Shown here: positions 52,959 through 63,268 of the stretch, one piece after another | Layout: every line of letters starts with the position of its first letter | Numbering within the stretch: the stretch's first letter is position 1 | From: Gammaproteobacteria bacterium | Lineage (GTDB): Bacteria > Pseudomonadota > Gammaproteobacteria > VBWC01 | Direction: 5' to 3' | NCBI GenBank assembly: GCA_023266115.1 | Contig: JAHFRU010000014.1 | Span: 1 to 64,000, forward strand | DNA: 64,000 nucleotides | Notes under the pieces: generated by a model | The model's database searches: none | What the model was told of the DNA's origin: nothing | The model's input: the letters and a program-made list of their open reading frames with translations, nothing else | Program-made: the position numbers and the translations under genes

Positions 52959-55736
52959 TTGGACAGTTTCAAGACGACTGCAACGCTCACCGCCGCAGGC
53001 AAAACATACCATTACCGCTCACTGCGGGTACTGGAAGAACAGGGCATCGCCGAACTGGCGCGTCTGCCGTACTCGATACGTATTCTGCTTGAAAATCTGC
53101 TGCGCCATGAAGACGGCGAGACGGTCACTGCCGACGATATCCGCGCGCTCGCGAACTGGGGCAAGGACGGCAATTCGGACAGCGAGATATTTTTCATGCC
53201 GTCGCGGGTGCTGTTGCAAGACTTCACCGGCGTACCGGCGGTTGCCGATCTGGCGGCGATGCGCTCGGCGCTGAAGCGCCTGGGCGGCGACCCGAAACGC
53301 ATCAACCCGTATACCCCGGCCGATCTGGTCATCGACCACTCGGTGCAGGTGGACAGTTACGGCAACGCCCTGGCATTCGACGCGAACGCCGCACTGGAGA
53401 TGGAACGCAACCGCGAGCGTTATCAGTTTCTGCGCTGGGGCCAGAACGCGCTGAACAACTTCCGTGTCGTACCGCCGGACAGTGGCATCGTCCATCAGGT
53501 CAATCTTGAACATCTGGCCAGCGTAGTGATGACCGCGGAGCGCGACGGCGCAACCTGGGCCTATCCGGATTCGCTGATCGGCACGGATTCGCACAGCACC
53601 ATGATCAACGGCCTCGGCGTGCTCGGCTGGGGCGTCGGTGGTATCGAGGCGGAAGCGGCGCTGCTGGGCCAGCCATCGTCGCTGCTGACGCCGAAAGTTG
53701 TCGGCTTCAAACTCAGCGGCGCGCTGCCGACCGGATGCACCGCCACGGATCTGGTGCTGTCGATCACCGAACGCCTGCGCAAGCATGGCGTGGTCGGCAA
53801 GTTCGTGGAGTTTTTCGGCCCCAGCCTCGATACGCTGTCGCTCGCCGATCGCGCAACGATCGCCAACATGGCGCCCGAGTATGGCGCAACGATGGGGCTC
53901 TTCCCGGTCGATGACCGGACCATCGATTACCTGCACCTGACCGGACGCGACGCGTACATCCCGCTGGTTGAGCAGTATTACAAGACACAAGGCCTGTGGT
54001 ACACGGCCAGCCAGCCGGAACCGGTCTTTTCCGAGACCGTTGCCTTCGACATGAGCAAGGTGGTGCCGAGCATGGCCGGGCCCAGCCGGCCGCAGGACCG
54101 GGTCCCGTTGCAGTCGGTACGCACCTCATTCCGTAAAATGCTCGCCGATCAGCTCAAGGACAAAAACACCGGTGTGGACCCTGCCGCGATACAGAGCTGG
54201 CTGGGCGAAGGCGGCAGCCCCGCGCTGAACGCGCCGGAACTGGCCACCAGTCATCCGGACGCGGCGCTGAAAGAGCTCGGTAAAACCGTGCCGGTGCGCC
54301 AACCCGATGGCGTGGCCTACAATCTGTGTCACGGCTCCGTCGTCATCGCGGCGATTACCAGTTGCACCAATACGTCGAACCCGGCGGTGATGATCGCCGC
54401 CGGACTGCTGGCACGCAACGCAGTGAGACGCGGCTTGCAGGTCAAGCCATGGGTCAAGACCAGCCTGGCACCCGGCTCACTGGTCGTTACCGACTACCTG
54501 GTATCGTCCGGCCTGATGCCGTATCTGGAGGCGCTGCGCTTCCATCTGGTCGGTTATGGCTGTACCACCTGCATCGGCAACAGCGGCCCGCTGCCGCCAC
54601 ATATCCGCGCCGCGATTGAAAGCGGCGGCCTCGCGGTCGCGGCGGTGCTGTCCGGCAACCGAAATTTCGAGGGTCGGGTCAACGCGCGGGTGCGCGCCAA
54701 CTACCTGGGCTCGCCGCCGCTGGTTGTCGCCTACGCGCTGGCCGGCAATATCAACATTGATCTGACCAGGGACCCGCTCGGCGCGGATTCGGCGGGGCAA
54801 TTTGTTTACCTGAAGGACATCTGGCCGTCGCGGGAGGAAATCAACAGCGTCGTCGAGCACTCCGTGCTGCCAGCGCAGTTTGAACGCAGTTACCGGGATA
54901 TATTCAAGGGCGACAAAAAGTGGAACAGCCTGCCGGTCCCCACCGGCGAGCTGTATGAATGGGACGAGAAATCGACCTATATCAAGGAGCCGCCGTTTTT
55001 CGCGAATCTCACCGCCAAACCGGCACCACTGGTGGACATCAGCCATGCGCGGGTCCTCGCGCTGCTCGGCGATTCGGTTACGACGGACCATATATCGCCC
55101 GCCGGCTCGATCGGCAAGGACTCCCCGGCCGGCCGGTACCTGCTCGGTCTCGGTATCGAACAGAAGGACTTCAATTCCTACGGCGCGCGGCGCGGCAATC
55201 ATGAAGTGATGGTGCGCGGCACGTTCGCCAACGTGCGGTTGCGTAACCAGCTGGTGCCGGGCGTCGAGGGCGGCATGACGATCCATCTGCCGGACAAGAC
55301 GCCGATGCCGATCTACGACGCCGCGATGAAATACCGGCAGGAGAAAGTAGCGCTGGTCGTGCTCGCCGGCAAGGAATACGGCACCGGCTCGTCGCGCGAC
55401 TGGGCCGCCAAAGGGCCCAAGTTGCTCGGCATACGTGCGGCGATCGCCGAAAGCTACGAGCGCATACACCGCTCCAATCTGATCGGCATGGGCATCCTGC
55501 CATTGCAATACCGGGACGGGGAAAACGCCGCGTCACTCGGCCTGACCGGGCACGAGACGTTCGATATCGCCGGCCTCGCCGCATTGGCGCCGGGACAGAT
55601 GATCACCGTGACCGCGAAAAGCGGCAACGGCGAGCAAAAGGTGTTCAAGGTCACCACACGCATCGACACACCGAACGAGCTGGAATATTTCCGTAACGAC
55701 GGCATCCTGTCGTTCGTCTTGCGGCAAACGCTGTAG
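52959..55736 (+). CDS. acnA: Aconitate hydratase A
   Basis: An AcnA-type aconitase. I place the start at a TTG at 52959 (LDSFKTTATLTAAGKTYHY), which has AGGAAG about 7 bp upstream and matches the AcnA N-terminus. The track ATG at 52872 would add 29 residues with a weak signal; the product would be about 925 aa. Fe-S ligand Cys sit in AAITSCTNTSNPAV and YGCTTCIGNSGPL, and the C-terminal swivelling domain has GKEYGTGSSRDWAAKGP. It interconverts citrate and isocitrate in the TCA cycle. Confidence 0.93.
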   Translation: MDSFKTTATLTAAGKTYHYRSLRVLEEQGIAELARLPYSIRILLENLLRHEDGETVTADDIRALANWGKDGNSDSEIFFMPSRVLLQDFTGVPAVADLAAMRSALKRLGGDPKRINPYTPADLVIDHSVQVDSYGNALAFDANAALEMERNRERYQFLRWGQNALNNFRVVPPDSGIVHQVNLEHLASVVMTAERDGATWAYPDSLIGTDSHSTMINGLGVLGWGVGGIEAEAALLGQPSSLLTPKVVGFKLSGALPTGCTATDLVLSITERLRKHGVVGKFVEFFGPSLDTLSLADRATIANMAPEYGATMGLFPVDDRTIDYLHLTGRDAYIPLVEQYYKTQGLWYTASQPEPVFSETVAFDMSKVVPSMAGPSRPQDRVPLQSVRTSFRKMLADQLKDKNTGVDPAAIQSWLGEGGSPALNAPELATSHPDAALKELGKTVPVRQPDGVAYNLCHGSVVIAAITSCTNTSNPAVMIAAGLLARNAVRRGLQVKPWVKTSLAPGSLVVTDYLVSSGLMPYLEALRFHLVGYGCTTCIGNSGPLPPHIRAAIESGGLAVAAVLSGNRNFEGRVNARVRANYLGSPPLVVAYALAGNINIDLTRDPLGADSAGQFVYLKDIWPSREEINSVVEHSVLPAQFERSYRDIFKGDKKWNSLPVPTGELYEWDEKSTYIKEPPFFANLTAKPAPLVDISHARVLALLGDSVTTDHISPAGSIGKDSPAGRYLLGLGIEQKDFNSYGARRGNHEVMVRGTFANVRLRNQLVPGVEGGMTIHLPDKTPMPIYDAAMKYRQEKVALVVLAGKEYGTGSSRDWAAKGPKLLGIRAAIAESYERIHRSNLIGMGILPLQYRDGENAASLGLTGHETFDIAGLAALAPGQMITVTAKSGNGEQKVFKVTTRIDTPNELEYFRNDGILSFVLRQTL

Positions 55737-55946
55737 GCCGATGCGGTTTCAGCGGCGCGGCCTGCTGCTGGCCATCTGGTTTCCGGCGGCATCGGCGTTG
55801 ACAAGACGGATAGCGACGATACTCCGGGCCCGGAGCTGTCGTTTCAGCGTAAAGAAATCCGTCAGTTTCCGGCACCGCCGGTGCAAATCGCCGGGGGCCA
55901 TGCTAGCATCCCGGCATATCCATACGAATTCGCAGGGGGGATTACG

Positions 55947-56240
55947 ATGGAGCATGACCAGCGCCAACACACGCGTGTCGACCTGTCGCTCGAAACCATC
56001 TATTACGCCGAAGACGTCATCGGCGACGAGAGGGATCGCATGCACTACTTCGGCACCATCACCAATATGAGCAAGGGTGGCGTCGGCATGGTGGTCGGCT
56101 CCCCGCATGAAGTCAACGAGGAGCTATGGCTGGAAGGGATAGGACAATCCCCCATGCCACTCGCCGGCCTGGTACGCTGGATACGCAGTTACCAAGGCAA
56201 ATACGAGATGGGGCTGCAGTTCAGATCCGCTGACGCCTGA
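55947..56240 (+). CDS. PilZ-domain protein (second copy)
   Basis: A 97-aa protein from the ATG at 55947, preceded by GGGGGG; the track start at 55881 has no such signal. Motifs are RQHTRVDLSL (RxxxR) and ITNMSKGGVGMVVG (D/NxSxxGxG, complete), with the barrel strand LAGLVRWIRSYQGKYEMGL. It should bind cyclic-di-GMP. It is only distantly similar to the PilZ protein at 22.6 kb and keeps the motif better. Confidence 0.85.
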   Translation: MEHDQRQHTRVDLSLETIYYAEDVIGDERDRMHYFGTITNMSKGGVGMVVGSPHEVNEELWLEGIGQSPMPLAGLVRWIRSYQGKYEMGLQFRSADA

Positions 56241-56283
56241 CGGCCCGATCGCCCGCGCGACACCCTGTCAGACAAATCGCGTC

Positions 56284-58884
56284 TCAGGCCGCGGACGCCG
56301 CGCGGCGCGCACTTTTGGCAAACAGCAGACCTTCCCCGCTCAGCTCTACCTCTATCGTATCGCCCGGAGCGAATTCACCCGCCAGGATGCGTTCGGCCAG
56401 CGGATTCTCCAGCAGCTGCTGGATGGCACGCTGCAGCGGTCGCGCGCCGTAGACCGGATCAAATCCCGCCTCGCCTATCCTGTCGAGCGCCGCGTCGCTG
56501 ATTCGGATGTCCATGTCACGGTCGCGCAGGCGCTGGCGCAACCCGCTGATCTGGATGGTGGCGATCGAACGGATATGTTCACGACCCAGCGGATGGAACA
56601 CCACCACGTCATCGATACGGTTGATAAACTCGGGCCGAAAGTTCTGCGCAACAATCTCCGTCACAGCCGCCTTCATCGCCTGATAGTTCTCTTCTCCGGC
56701 CATTTCCTGAATGATGTGCGAACCCAGATTCGACGTCATTACGATCACCGTGTTGCGGAAATCCACGACCCGGCCGTGACCGTCGGTCAGGCGTCCGTCA
56801 TCGAGCACCTGCAACAGGATATTGAATACCTCCGGATGCGCCTTCTCGACCTCGTCCAGTAAAATTACCGAATACGGTTTGCGACGCACCACCTCGGTCA
56901 GATAACCGCCCTCCTCGTAACCGACGTAGCCGGGCGGCGCGCCGATCAGCCGCGACACCGAGTGTTTTTCCATGAACTCCGACATATCGATACGCACCAT
57001 GGCGTCGCGCGTATCGAACAAAAATTGCGCGAGCGCTTTGCAGAGCTCGGTCTTGCCGACGCCGGTCGGCCCGAGAAACAGGAATGACCCGTTCGGCCGG
57101 TTCGGATTCGACAGCCCGGCACGCGAACGGCGGATCGCGTTCGCCACGACGCGCACAGCCTCTTCCTGCCCGACGATCTGTTGATGCAGCAATTCTTCCA
57201 TGCGCAACAGCTTGTCGCGCTCGCCCTCGAGCATCTTGGTCACCGGTATGCCGGTCCAGCTCGACACGATCTCGGCGATCTCCTCCTCGGTCACGCGATT
57301 GCGCAGCAGCTTCATCGTCTTGACATCGGCGCGCGACGCACCCTCAAGTTGTTTTTCAAGCTCGGGAATTCGACCGTACTGCAGTTCCGACATGCGCGCG
57401 AGATCACTGGCGCGACGCGCGGTTTCGAGCTCGATGCGGGCCCGGTCCAGATCCTCCTTGATCTGCTGCGCGCCCTGGACAATCGCCTTCTCCGTCTTCC
57501 AGATTTCCTCAAGATCGGAAAACTCGCGTTGCAGGGTGGCAATCTCGTTTTCGAGGTTCTGCAGCCGCTTCTTCGACGACTCGTCCGTTTCCTTGGTGAG
57601 CGCCTCGCGTTCGATCTTGAGCTGTATCAAGCGGCGCTCGAGACGATCCATAGCCTCCGGTTTGGAATCGATCTCGATACGGATACGACTCGCCGCCTCG
57701 TCGACCAGATCGATCGCCTTGTCCGGCAGATTCCGGTCAGTGATATAGCGGTGCGACAGGACAGCGGCGGAAACCAGCGCCGGATCGGTAATCTCGACGC
57801 CGTGATGGACCTCGTATTTGTCTTTCAGGCCGCGCAGGATCGCGATCGTGTCCTCGACAGACGGCTCATCGACGAGCACCTTCTGAAAACGCCGCTCCAG
57901 CGCCGCGTCTTTTTCGATGTACTTGCGATACTCATCCAGCGTCGTCGCGCCTACGCAGTGCAACTCGCCACGCGCCAGCGCCGGCTTGAGCATGTTGCCG
58001 GCATCCATCGCGCCTTCGGCCTTGCCGGCACCGACCATCGTGTGCAGCTCATCAATAAACAGGATCACCCCGCCTTCCTGTTTCTTCAGATCGGTCAGCA
58101 CCGCCTTCAGCCGTTCCTCGAATTCACCGCGGTACTTGGCGCCGGCGATCAACGCACCGAGGTCCAGCGACAGCAGACGTTTGCCTTTGAGGCCTTCCGG
58201 CACTTCGCCGTTAACGATGCGTTGCGCGAGCCCCTCGACGATGGCGGTCTTGCCGACCCCGGGCTCGCCAATCAGCACCGGATTGTTCTTGGTACGGCGC
58301 TGCAAGACCTGGATGGTGCGGCGGATCTCGTCATCGCGGCCGACTACCGGATCGAGCTTGCTCTGCTCGGCACGCTCGGTCATATCGATCGTGTATTTTT
58401 CCAGCGCCTGGCGCTGCTCCTCGGCGTTCGGGTCATCGACGCGCTCGCCGCCGCGCAGTTTGTTGACGGCCTCTTCAACGGCACCCCTGGACGCGCCCGC
58501 CGCGCGCAGCAATTTGCCGACGACACCCTGATCGTCGAGCGCCGCCATCACAAATAATTCGCTGGAGATGTACACGTCCTTGCGATCCTGTGCCAGCTTG
58601 TCAGTGACGTTAAGCACGCGGCCAAGGTCATTGGAAATATGGACATCGCCGCTGGCGCCCTTGACCTGAGGCAGACGATCGAGCGCCTCGCCGAGCTGGG
58701 AACGCAGTTTATTGACATTGACCGCGGACTGACCCAGCAGGTGCCGGACCGTCCCACCCTCCTGATCGAGCAGCGCAATCATCAGGTGCAATGGCTCAAT
58801 GAACTGGTGATCGCGTCCGACGGCGAGGCTCTGGGCATCGGCCAGCGCAAACTGGAATTTACTGGTCAGTTTATCCATTCTCAT
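56284..58884 (-). CDS. clpB: ClpB disaggregase
   Basis: An 866-aa Hsp100 protein. The N-domain begins [20 protein letters not shown]; the first AAA+ domain has [13 protein letters not shown]; the coiled-coil middle domain is [20 protein letters not shown] through [15 protein letters not shown]; the second has [16 protein letters not shown] and [15 protein letters not shown]. It rescues aggregated proteins with DnaK. A sigma32-like promoter lies 38 bp upstream of the start codon. Confidence 0.98.
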   Translation of the reverse strand: MRMDKLTSKFQFALADAQSLAVGRDHQFIEPLHLMIALLDQEGGTVRHLLGQSAVNVNKLRSQLGEALDRLPQVKGASGDVHISNDLGRVLNVTDKLAQDRKDVYISSELFVMAALDDQGVVGKLLRAAGASRGAVEEAVNKLRGGERVDDPNAEEQRQALEKYTIDMTERAEQSKLDPVVGRDDEIRRTIQVLQRRTKNNPVLIGEPGVGKTAIVEGLAQRIVNGEVPEGLKGKRLLSLDLGALIAGAKYRGEFEERLKAVLTDLKKQEGGVILFIDELHTMVGAGKAEGAMDAGNMLKPALARGELHCVGATTLDEYRKYIEKDAALERRFQKVLVDEPSVEDTIAILRGLKDKYEVHHGVEITDPALVSAAVLSHRYITDRNLPDKAIDLVDEAASRIRIEIDSKPEAMDRLERRLIQLKIEREALTKETDESSKKRLQNLENEIATLQREFSDLEEIWKTEKAIVQGAQQIKEDLDRARIELETARRASDLARMSELQYGRIPELEKQLEGASRADVKTMKLLRNRVTEEEIAEIVSSWTGIPVTKMLEGERDKLLRMEELLHQQIVGQEEAVRVVANAIRRSRAGLSNPNRPNGSFLFLGPTGVGKTELCKALAQFLFDTRDAMVRIDMSEFMEKHSVSRLIGAPPGYVGYEEGGYLTEVVRRKPYSVILLDEVEKAHPEVFNILLQVLDDGRLTDGHGRVVDFRNTVIVMTSNLGSHIIQEMAGEENYQAMKAAVTEIVAQNFRPEFINRIDDVVVFHPLGREHIRSIATIQISGLRQRLRDRDMDIRISDAALDRIGEAGFDPVYGARPLQRAIQQLLENPLAERILAGEFAPGDTIEVELSGEGLLFAKSARRAASAA

Positions 58885-58921
58885 TGGTATCTACCCGAAT
58901 AGGCTGCTGTTTACCATTACC

Positions 58922-58951
58922 ACTATGGCGCCTGCACCGGGCAAATTCAAG
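58922..58951 (-). promoter_or_regulatory. Sigma32-type heat-shock promoter of clpB
   Basis: On the minus strand CTTGAAT (-35) is followed by 15 nt and GCCATAGT (-10), close to the E. coli sigma32 consensus CTTGAAA-N13..15-CCCCATNT. Transcription would start about 30 nt before the clpB ATG. Heat-shock control of clpB is expected. Confidence 0.6.
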
Positions 58952-59084
58952 CAAGCCGCCGGCCCTGCATGAATCCGCTAACGGCGCACGACAAAGACAG
59001 TGAACGCCGCATTGATATATGATCTGCGCAGTCAGGCATTTCACACACGGCCACAGGCCGGACAACACGCTACGCATTCATTTT

Positions 59085-59927
59085 ATGACCTTACCTGATC
59101 CACCGGCGGACATCCTGCACGCCGTGCAACACGCGCTGGCCGAGGACATCGGCAGCGGCGATATCACGGCCGCGCTGATTCCGGAGACGGCGACCGCCCG
59201 TGCCGTCGTTATCGCGCGCGAGGCGGCGGTGTTGTGCGGGACGGCCTGGTTTAATGCGGCGTTTAACCAGCTCGACAGCCGCATCGCGATCGACTGGCAT
59301 CATCTAGATGGTGACGATATCGCCGCGAACGCGCGGCTCTGTGTCCTGCGCGGACCGGCACGACCGATGTTGACCGGCGAGCGCACCGCCCTGAACTTTC
59401 TGCAGACGCTGTCGGGCACCGCGACACTGGCACGGCGCTACGTGCAGACCGTGGCCGGCACGGGGGCCCGGGTACTCGATACCCGCAAGACCATCCCCGG
59501 CCTGCGCAGCGCCCAGAAATACGCGACCGCGGTCGGCGGCTGCATGAACCATCGTCATGGCCTGCATGACAGCATCCTGATCAAGGAAAACCATATCGCG
59601 GCGAGTGGCTCGATACGCGAGGCGATCGCGTGTGCCAGGCAGCACGCGCCCCACCTGCCGGTGGAAGTCGAGGTCGAGAATCTCGACGAACTCCATCAGG
59701 CGTTGGCGGAGGGTGCGGAGATTGTGCTGCTCGACAACTTCGCCATCGACGCGCTGCGCGAGGCGGTGGACATTAATCGCGGGCGGGCAAAGCTCGAGGC
59801 ATCGGGGGGTATATCTCTGGATAACATCCTGGCGGTCGCCGGCACCGGCGTCGATTTTATTTCGGTGGGCGCGCTGACCAAGAACGTGCGCGCGATCGAC
59901 CTGTCGATGCGCTTCGAGATCCGCTAA
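59085..59927 (+). CDS. nadC: NadC, nicotinate-nucleotide pyrophosphorylase (carboxylating)
   Basis: A protein of 280 aa from the ATG at 59085 (MTLPDPPADILHAVQHALAE); the track ORF starts 22 codons earlier. Type II PRTase marks: ALAEDIGSGDITAALI, LDTRKTIPGLRSAQKYA, GGCMNHRHGLHDSILIKENH, and VEVEVENLDELHQAL with EASGGISLDNI near the end. It makes NaMN from quinolinate and PRPP, following NadA. It is divergent from clpB. Confidence 0.96.
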   Translation: MTLPDPPADILHAVQHALAEDIGSGDITAALIPETATARAVVIAREAAVLCGTAWFNAAFNQLDSRIAIDWHHLDGDDIAANARLCVLRGPARPMLTGERTALNFLQTLSGTATLARRYVQTVAGTGARVLDTRKTIPGLRSAQKYATAVGGCMNHRHGLHDSILIKENHIAASGSIREAIACARQHAPHLPVEVEVENLDELHQALAEGAEIVLLDNFAIDALREAVDINRGRAKLEASGGISLDNILAVAGTGVDFISVGALTKNVRAIDLSMRFEIR

Positions 59928-59944
59928 TCGCCGATCCGTTGCTC

Positions 59945-59977
59945 TATAATAGCGCGACACCGGGCCGCCTGGCGGCC
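59945..59977 (+). promoter_or_regulatory. Candidate proS leader: -10 element and palindrome
   Basis: A consensus-like TATAAT at 59945-59950 lies before proS, but no good -35 is found at the right spacing. It is followed at 59963-59977 by the perfect palindrome GGCCGCC-T-GGCGGCC. The palindrome could be a leader hairpin or the end of the nadC transcript; it has no T-tract. Confidence 0.3.
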
Positions 59978-60013
59978 GGGATGACCGATCCATAACCGAC
60001 AACGTCTGACTAT

Positions 60014-61732
60014 ATGCGCGCCACACAGTTCTTGTTATCCACCTCGAAGGAAACGCCCGCCGATGCCGAAGTCATCAGCCATCAACTGATGCTGCGTTCC
60101 GGCATGATCCGTCAGCTGGCCTCCGGACTCTACTCGTGGCTGCCGCTGGGATTGCGCGTGCTGCGCAAGGTCGAGCACATCGTCCGCGATGAAATGAACC
60201 GCGCCGGCGCCCAGGAATTGTTGATGCCGGCCGTGCAACCGGCGGAGCTGTGGCAGGAATCCGGCCGCTGGGACCAGTATGGCCCCGAACTGCTGCGCCT
60301 GACCGACCGTCATCAGCGCTCATTCTGTTTCGGGCCCACCCATGAGGAAGTGATTACCGACATCGCGCGGCGCGAACTCCGCAGTTACCGCCAGCTGCCG
60401 GCCAACTTCTACCAGATTCAGACCAAGTTCCGTGACGAGATCCGGCCGCGCTTCGGCGTGATGCGGGCGCGCGAGTTCATCATGAAGGACGCCTACTCGT
60501 TCCATGTCGACGACGCGTCGCTGCGCGAGACCTACCAGATCATGTACGACACGTATTCGCGCGTGTTCACGCGCACCGGCCTGGAATTCCGCGCGGTAGC
60601 GGCAGACTCCGGCGCGATCGGCGGAAACTTCTCGCATGAGTTTCATGTGCTCGCCGCGTCCGGCGAGGATGCGATCGCTTTTTCGTCCGATGGGGAGTAT
60701 GCCGCGAACGTCGAGATGGTCGCGACGCTGCCGTCCGCAGCCCCGCGTTCCGCACCGACAACCACGATAGTGCCCGTGGCCACGCCGGGCAAGCACAGTA
60801 TCGATGATGTTGCCGGATTCCTGACGACGACACCGCAACAGTGCGTCAAGACCATCATCGTCCGTGGCGCCGAAAGTGAAATCGTGGCACTGGTGCTGCG
60901 CGGCGACCACGCGCTGAACGCGGTCAAGGCCGAAAAGCTGCCGCAGGTCGCTACGCCGCTGCGCTTCGCGACGGCCGAACAGATCAAGTCCGCCATCGGC
61001 TGCGGACCCGGCTCGCTCGGCCCGGTCGGTTTGAACATCCCGGTCATTGTCGATCATGCCGCCGCCGCGCTCGCGGATTTCGTCTGCGGCGCCAACAGCG
61101 AGGGCAAGCACCTGGTTGGTGTCAACTGGGACCGCGATCTGCCGGAGCCTGACGCTGCCGACTTGCGCAACGTCGTCGACGGCGATCCGGCACCGGTCGG
61201 CAACGGGCGGCTTGCCATCAAGCGCGGTATCGAGGTCGGGCATATCTTTCAGTTGGGCACCAAGTACAGTGCGGCGATGAACGCGACCTGCCTCGACGAC
61301 CAGGGCCGCAGCATTACCATGACGATGGGCTGCTACGGCATCGGCGTATCGCGCATCGTTGCGGCCGCCGTCGAACAGAACCATGATGAGCGCGGCATTA
61401 TCTGGCCGGACGCGATCGCGCCATTCCAGGTGGCGTTACTGCCGATGAACATGCACAAGTCGCAGCGTCTGCGCGACGCCGCCGAGCGCCTCTACGATGA
61501 GCTCAAGGCGGCAAATATCGACGTACTGTTCGACGACCGCAAGGAGCGCGCCGGCGTGATGTTCGCCGACATCGACTTGATCGGGATTCCTCACCGGCTG
61601 GTGCTGGGCGAGCGCGGCCTGGACGCGAACATCATAGAATACAAGGGACGCCGCGACGCGGACAGCCGGAATGTCCCGCTGGATAGCGCGGTCGCGTTTC
61701 TCAAGTCGAGGTTCGCGCCGGCCGACAAGTGA
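60014..61732 (+). CDS. proS: Prolyl-tRNA synthetase
   Basis: A 572-aa prokaryotic-type ProRS. The N-terminus is [19 protein letters not shown]; class II motifs 1 and 2 lie at [15 protein letters not shown] and [19 protein letters not shown], and motif 3 at [13 protein letters not shown]. An editing INS domain of about 170 residues is inserted in the middle ([19 protein letters not shown] onward). The C-terminal anticodon-binding domain ends the protein. It edits and charges tRNA-Pro and is normal in length. Its stop TGA overlaps the next ATG. Confidence 0.97.
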   Translation: MRATQFLLSTSKETPADAEVISHQLMLRSGMIRQLASGLYSWLPLGLRVLRKVEHIVRDEMNRAGAQELLMPAVQPAELWQESGRWDQYGPELLRLTDRHQRSFCFGPTHEEVITDIARRELRSYRQLPANFYQIQTKFRDEIRPRFGVMRAREFIMKDAYSFHVDDASLRETYQIMYDTYSRVFTRTGLEFRAVAADSGAIGGNFSHEFHVLAASGEDAIAFSSDGEYAANVEMVATLPSAAPRSAPTTTIVPVATPGKHSIDDVAGFLTTTPQQCVKTIIVRGAESEIVALVLRGDHALNAVKAEKLPQVATPLRFATAEQIKSAIGCGPGSLGPVGLNIPVIVDHAAAALADFVCGANSEGKHLVGVNWDRDLPEPDAADLRNVVDGDPAPVGNGRLAIKRGIEVGHIFQLGTKYSAAMNATCLDDQGRSITMTMGCYGIGVSRIVAAAVEQNHDERGIIWPDAIAPFQVALLPMNMHKSQRLRDAAERLYDELKAANIDVLFDDRKERAGVMFADIDLIGIPHRLVLGERGLDANIIEYKGRRDADSRNVPLDSAVAFLKSRFAPADK

Positions 61733-62376
61733 TGCGGACCATCAATGGCATTCGCTGCATGTCTGACTGCGCCGCAAAAATCCGTCGCAATAACGCGCCT
61801 CTCGCGGCGCTGTCCCGCATGCTCATACCGTTGGTGACGGCGCTGGTTATTTCGGCTGCCAGTGCGGCAACCCCGGAGCCACCGGACGAAGCACTGCGCC
61901 TGCTGTTGCGTCAGGCCATCGAGGACAGCAGCAGCTTTGCCGACCAGTTCGACGCCGAGGTCTGGCTGACCGACATGTCGGGCAGACTGGAATCGAAGAT
62001 GCCGGCGCACGGCGACCGGGTATCGTTGCTGCGTACTGTCCATGAAGAAGCGGCCCGCGCCGAGTTACCGCCGGAACTGGTGCTGGCGGTGATAGAAGTC
62101 GAAAGCAACTTTGACCGCTGGGCGATTTCCGACGCTGGCGCACAGGGACTGATGCAGGTCATGCCGTTCTGGCTGAATGAAATCGGCCGGCCGCAGGATG
62201 ATCTGTTTGAGTCCAGAACCAACCTGCGGCTAGGCTGCACAATATTGCGCTACTACATCGACAAGGCCAAGGGCGATCTCACCCATGCACTGGCCAGATA
62301 TAACGGAAGCTACGGCAGTCGCGTCTACCCGCAGCGCGTCTTCGATACGCTGGCGAAACGCTGGTACCGGCAATAG
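61732..62376 (+). CDS. Lytic transglycosylase (SLT/Slt70-like)
   Basis: A protein of about 214 aa whose ATG overlaps the proS stop by 1 nt (TGATG). It has a signal-like N-terminal hydrophobic segment (SRMLIPLVTALVISAASAA). The SLT domain has the catalytic Glu in VIEVESNFDRWAISDAGAQG, then LMQVMPFWLNEIG, LGCTILRYYIDKAKGD and the final ALARYNGSYGSRVYP. It cleaves peptidoglycan between MurNAc and GlcNAc in the periplasm. It converges on the Met-rich protein gene, 10 bp apart. Confidence 0.92.
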   Translation: MRTINGIRCMSDCAAKIRRNNAPLAALSRMLIPLVTALVISAASAATPEPPDEALRLLLRQAIEDSSSFADQFDAEVWLTDMSGRLESKMPAHGDRVSLLRTVHEEAARAELPPELVLAVIEVESNFDRWAISDAGAQGLMQVMPFWLNEIGRPQDDLFESRTNLRLGCTILRYYIDKAKGDLTHALARYNGSYGSRVYPQRVFDTLAKRWYRQ

Positions 62377-62386
62377 GCGGTTTTGC

Positions 62387-62767
62387 CTACATGTTGTGAT
62401 GCTTCATTTTGCCGTCCTGCGGCATATCCATGTTCTCTTCCTGCATCATCTTTTTGTCTTCATGCATTTTCTTATGCTCGTCGCGCATTTCGTCCTGCTG
62501 TTTCATCATCTCGTCCATGCGCGCGATCATCTTGCCAAGCTTTTCCTTTTCCGCGGCGGAAGGCTTGTGTTCGAGATTTTTGACGATCTCCATCGTTTCA
62601 CGCAGCATCTGCATCATGTCGTGTGACATCTGATGGCGTTCTTTCGCCATTTTCATGTACATCTCGCGCTTGTCACCGCTTTCTTCGTCGGGATTTGCCA
62701 ACGCGACGCTGCCAAGCAATGCGGCAGCGACAAATCCGGCAGTCAGTATTCTGGTGAGCTTCATCAT
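62387..62767 (-). CDS. Met/His-rich periplasmic coiled-coil protein
   Basis: A protein of 126 aa from the ATG at 62767, with AAGGAGAAAAAGG upstream; the track start at 62851 is far from any signal. A signal peptide (LTRILTAGFVAAALLGSVALA) leads to a charged helical region rich in Met, Glu and Lys (MYMKMAKERHQMSHDMMQML, IARMDEMMKQQDEMRDEHKK) and a His/Met tail (DGKMKHHNM). Met/His clusters suggest Cu(I) or other soft-metal binding, or a periplasmic chaperone. No exact family was recognised. Confidence 0.75.
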   Translation of the reverse strand: MMKLTRILTAGFVAAALLGSVALANPDEESGDKREMYMKMAKERHQMSHDMMQMLRETMEIVKNLEHKPSAAEKEKLGKMIARMDEMMKQQDEMRDEHKKMHEDKKMMQEENMDMPQDGKMKHHNM

Positions 62768-62870
62768 CCTTTTTCTCCTTGTTGCCGGCACTGGAATCAA
62801 ACCGGAATAAACGTTCGATGAGGCCACTGGTATACGTCGGGCCACACACAAAAGTCAAGAAGCCGCCCGG

Positions 62871-63155
62871 TCAGTCCGTCGCATGAACCACGAATCCGGT
62901 CAGCGATTCGTGGTCAGGCTGCTCGACACAATTCACTGCCGTCACCCGGGCATGCGGCGGCCCGGTGACAAGCCAGGTCCGCAGCGCCGCCAACGCAGTA
63001 CTATCACCGCTCGCCAGTACTTCTACGGTACCGTCGCGGCAATTTCGTACCCAGCCGGTAACACCGAGTTCGTCCGCCTTCCGCCGCGTCGACTCGCGAA
63101 AGAAAACACCCTGCACTCGCCCCGCCACTATGCACCTGATACACTTTTCCATCAT
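62871..63155 (-). CDS. yccX: Acylphosphatase
   Basis: A 94-aa acylphosphatase with the active-site loop VAGRVQGVFFRESTRRKADE, containing the catalytic Arg, and GWVRNCRDGTVEVLASGD with the catalytic Asn. It hydrolyses acyl phosphates such as acetyl phosphate. It is a stand-alone small gene, divergent from the downstream aspartase-like gene. Confidence 0.95.
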   Translation of the reverse strand: MMEKCIRCIVAGRVQGVFFRESTRRKADELGVTGWVRNCRDGTVEVLASGDSTALAALRTWLVTGPPHARVTAVNCVEQPDHESLTGFVVHATD

Positions 63156-63268
63156 TAATGGACGCCGGTTGTTTCGAAAAAGTTTACCTGACGTCTGCGC
63201 CCTTAATATACCGGCGGCGGTGACCGTAGTACCGCCGGCACGATATGAACACGCGGAGCTTACCTACC

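Noticed and set aside
54477-55508. 343-aa minus-strand ORF
   Set aside because: It is antisense to acnA with biased composition and no motif.
57181-58557. 458-aa plus-strand ORF
   Set aside because: It is antisense to clpB in a GC-rich gene and lacks motifs; a common shadow of conserved coding sequence.
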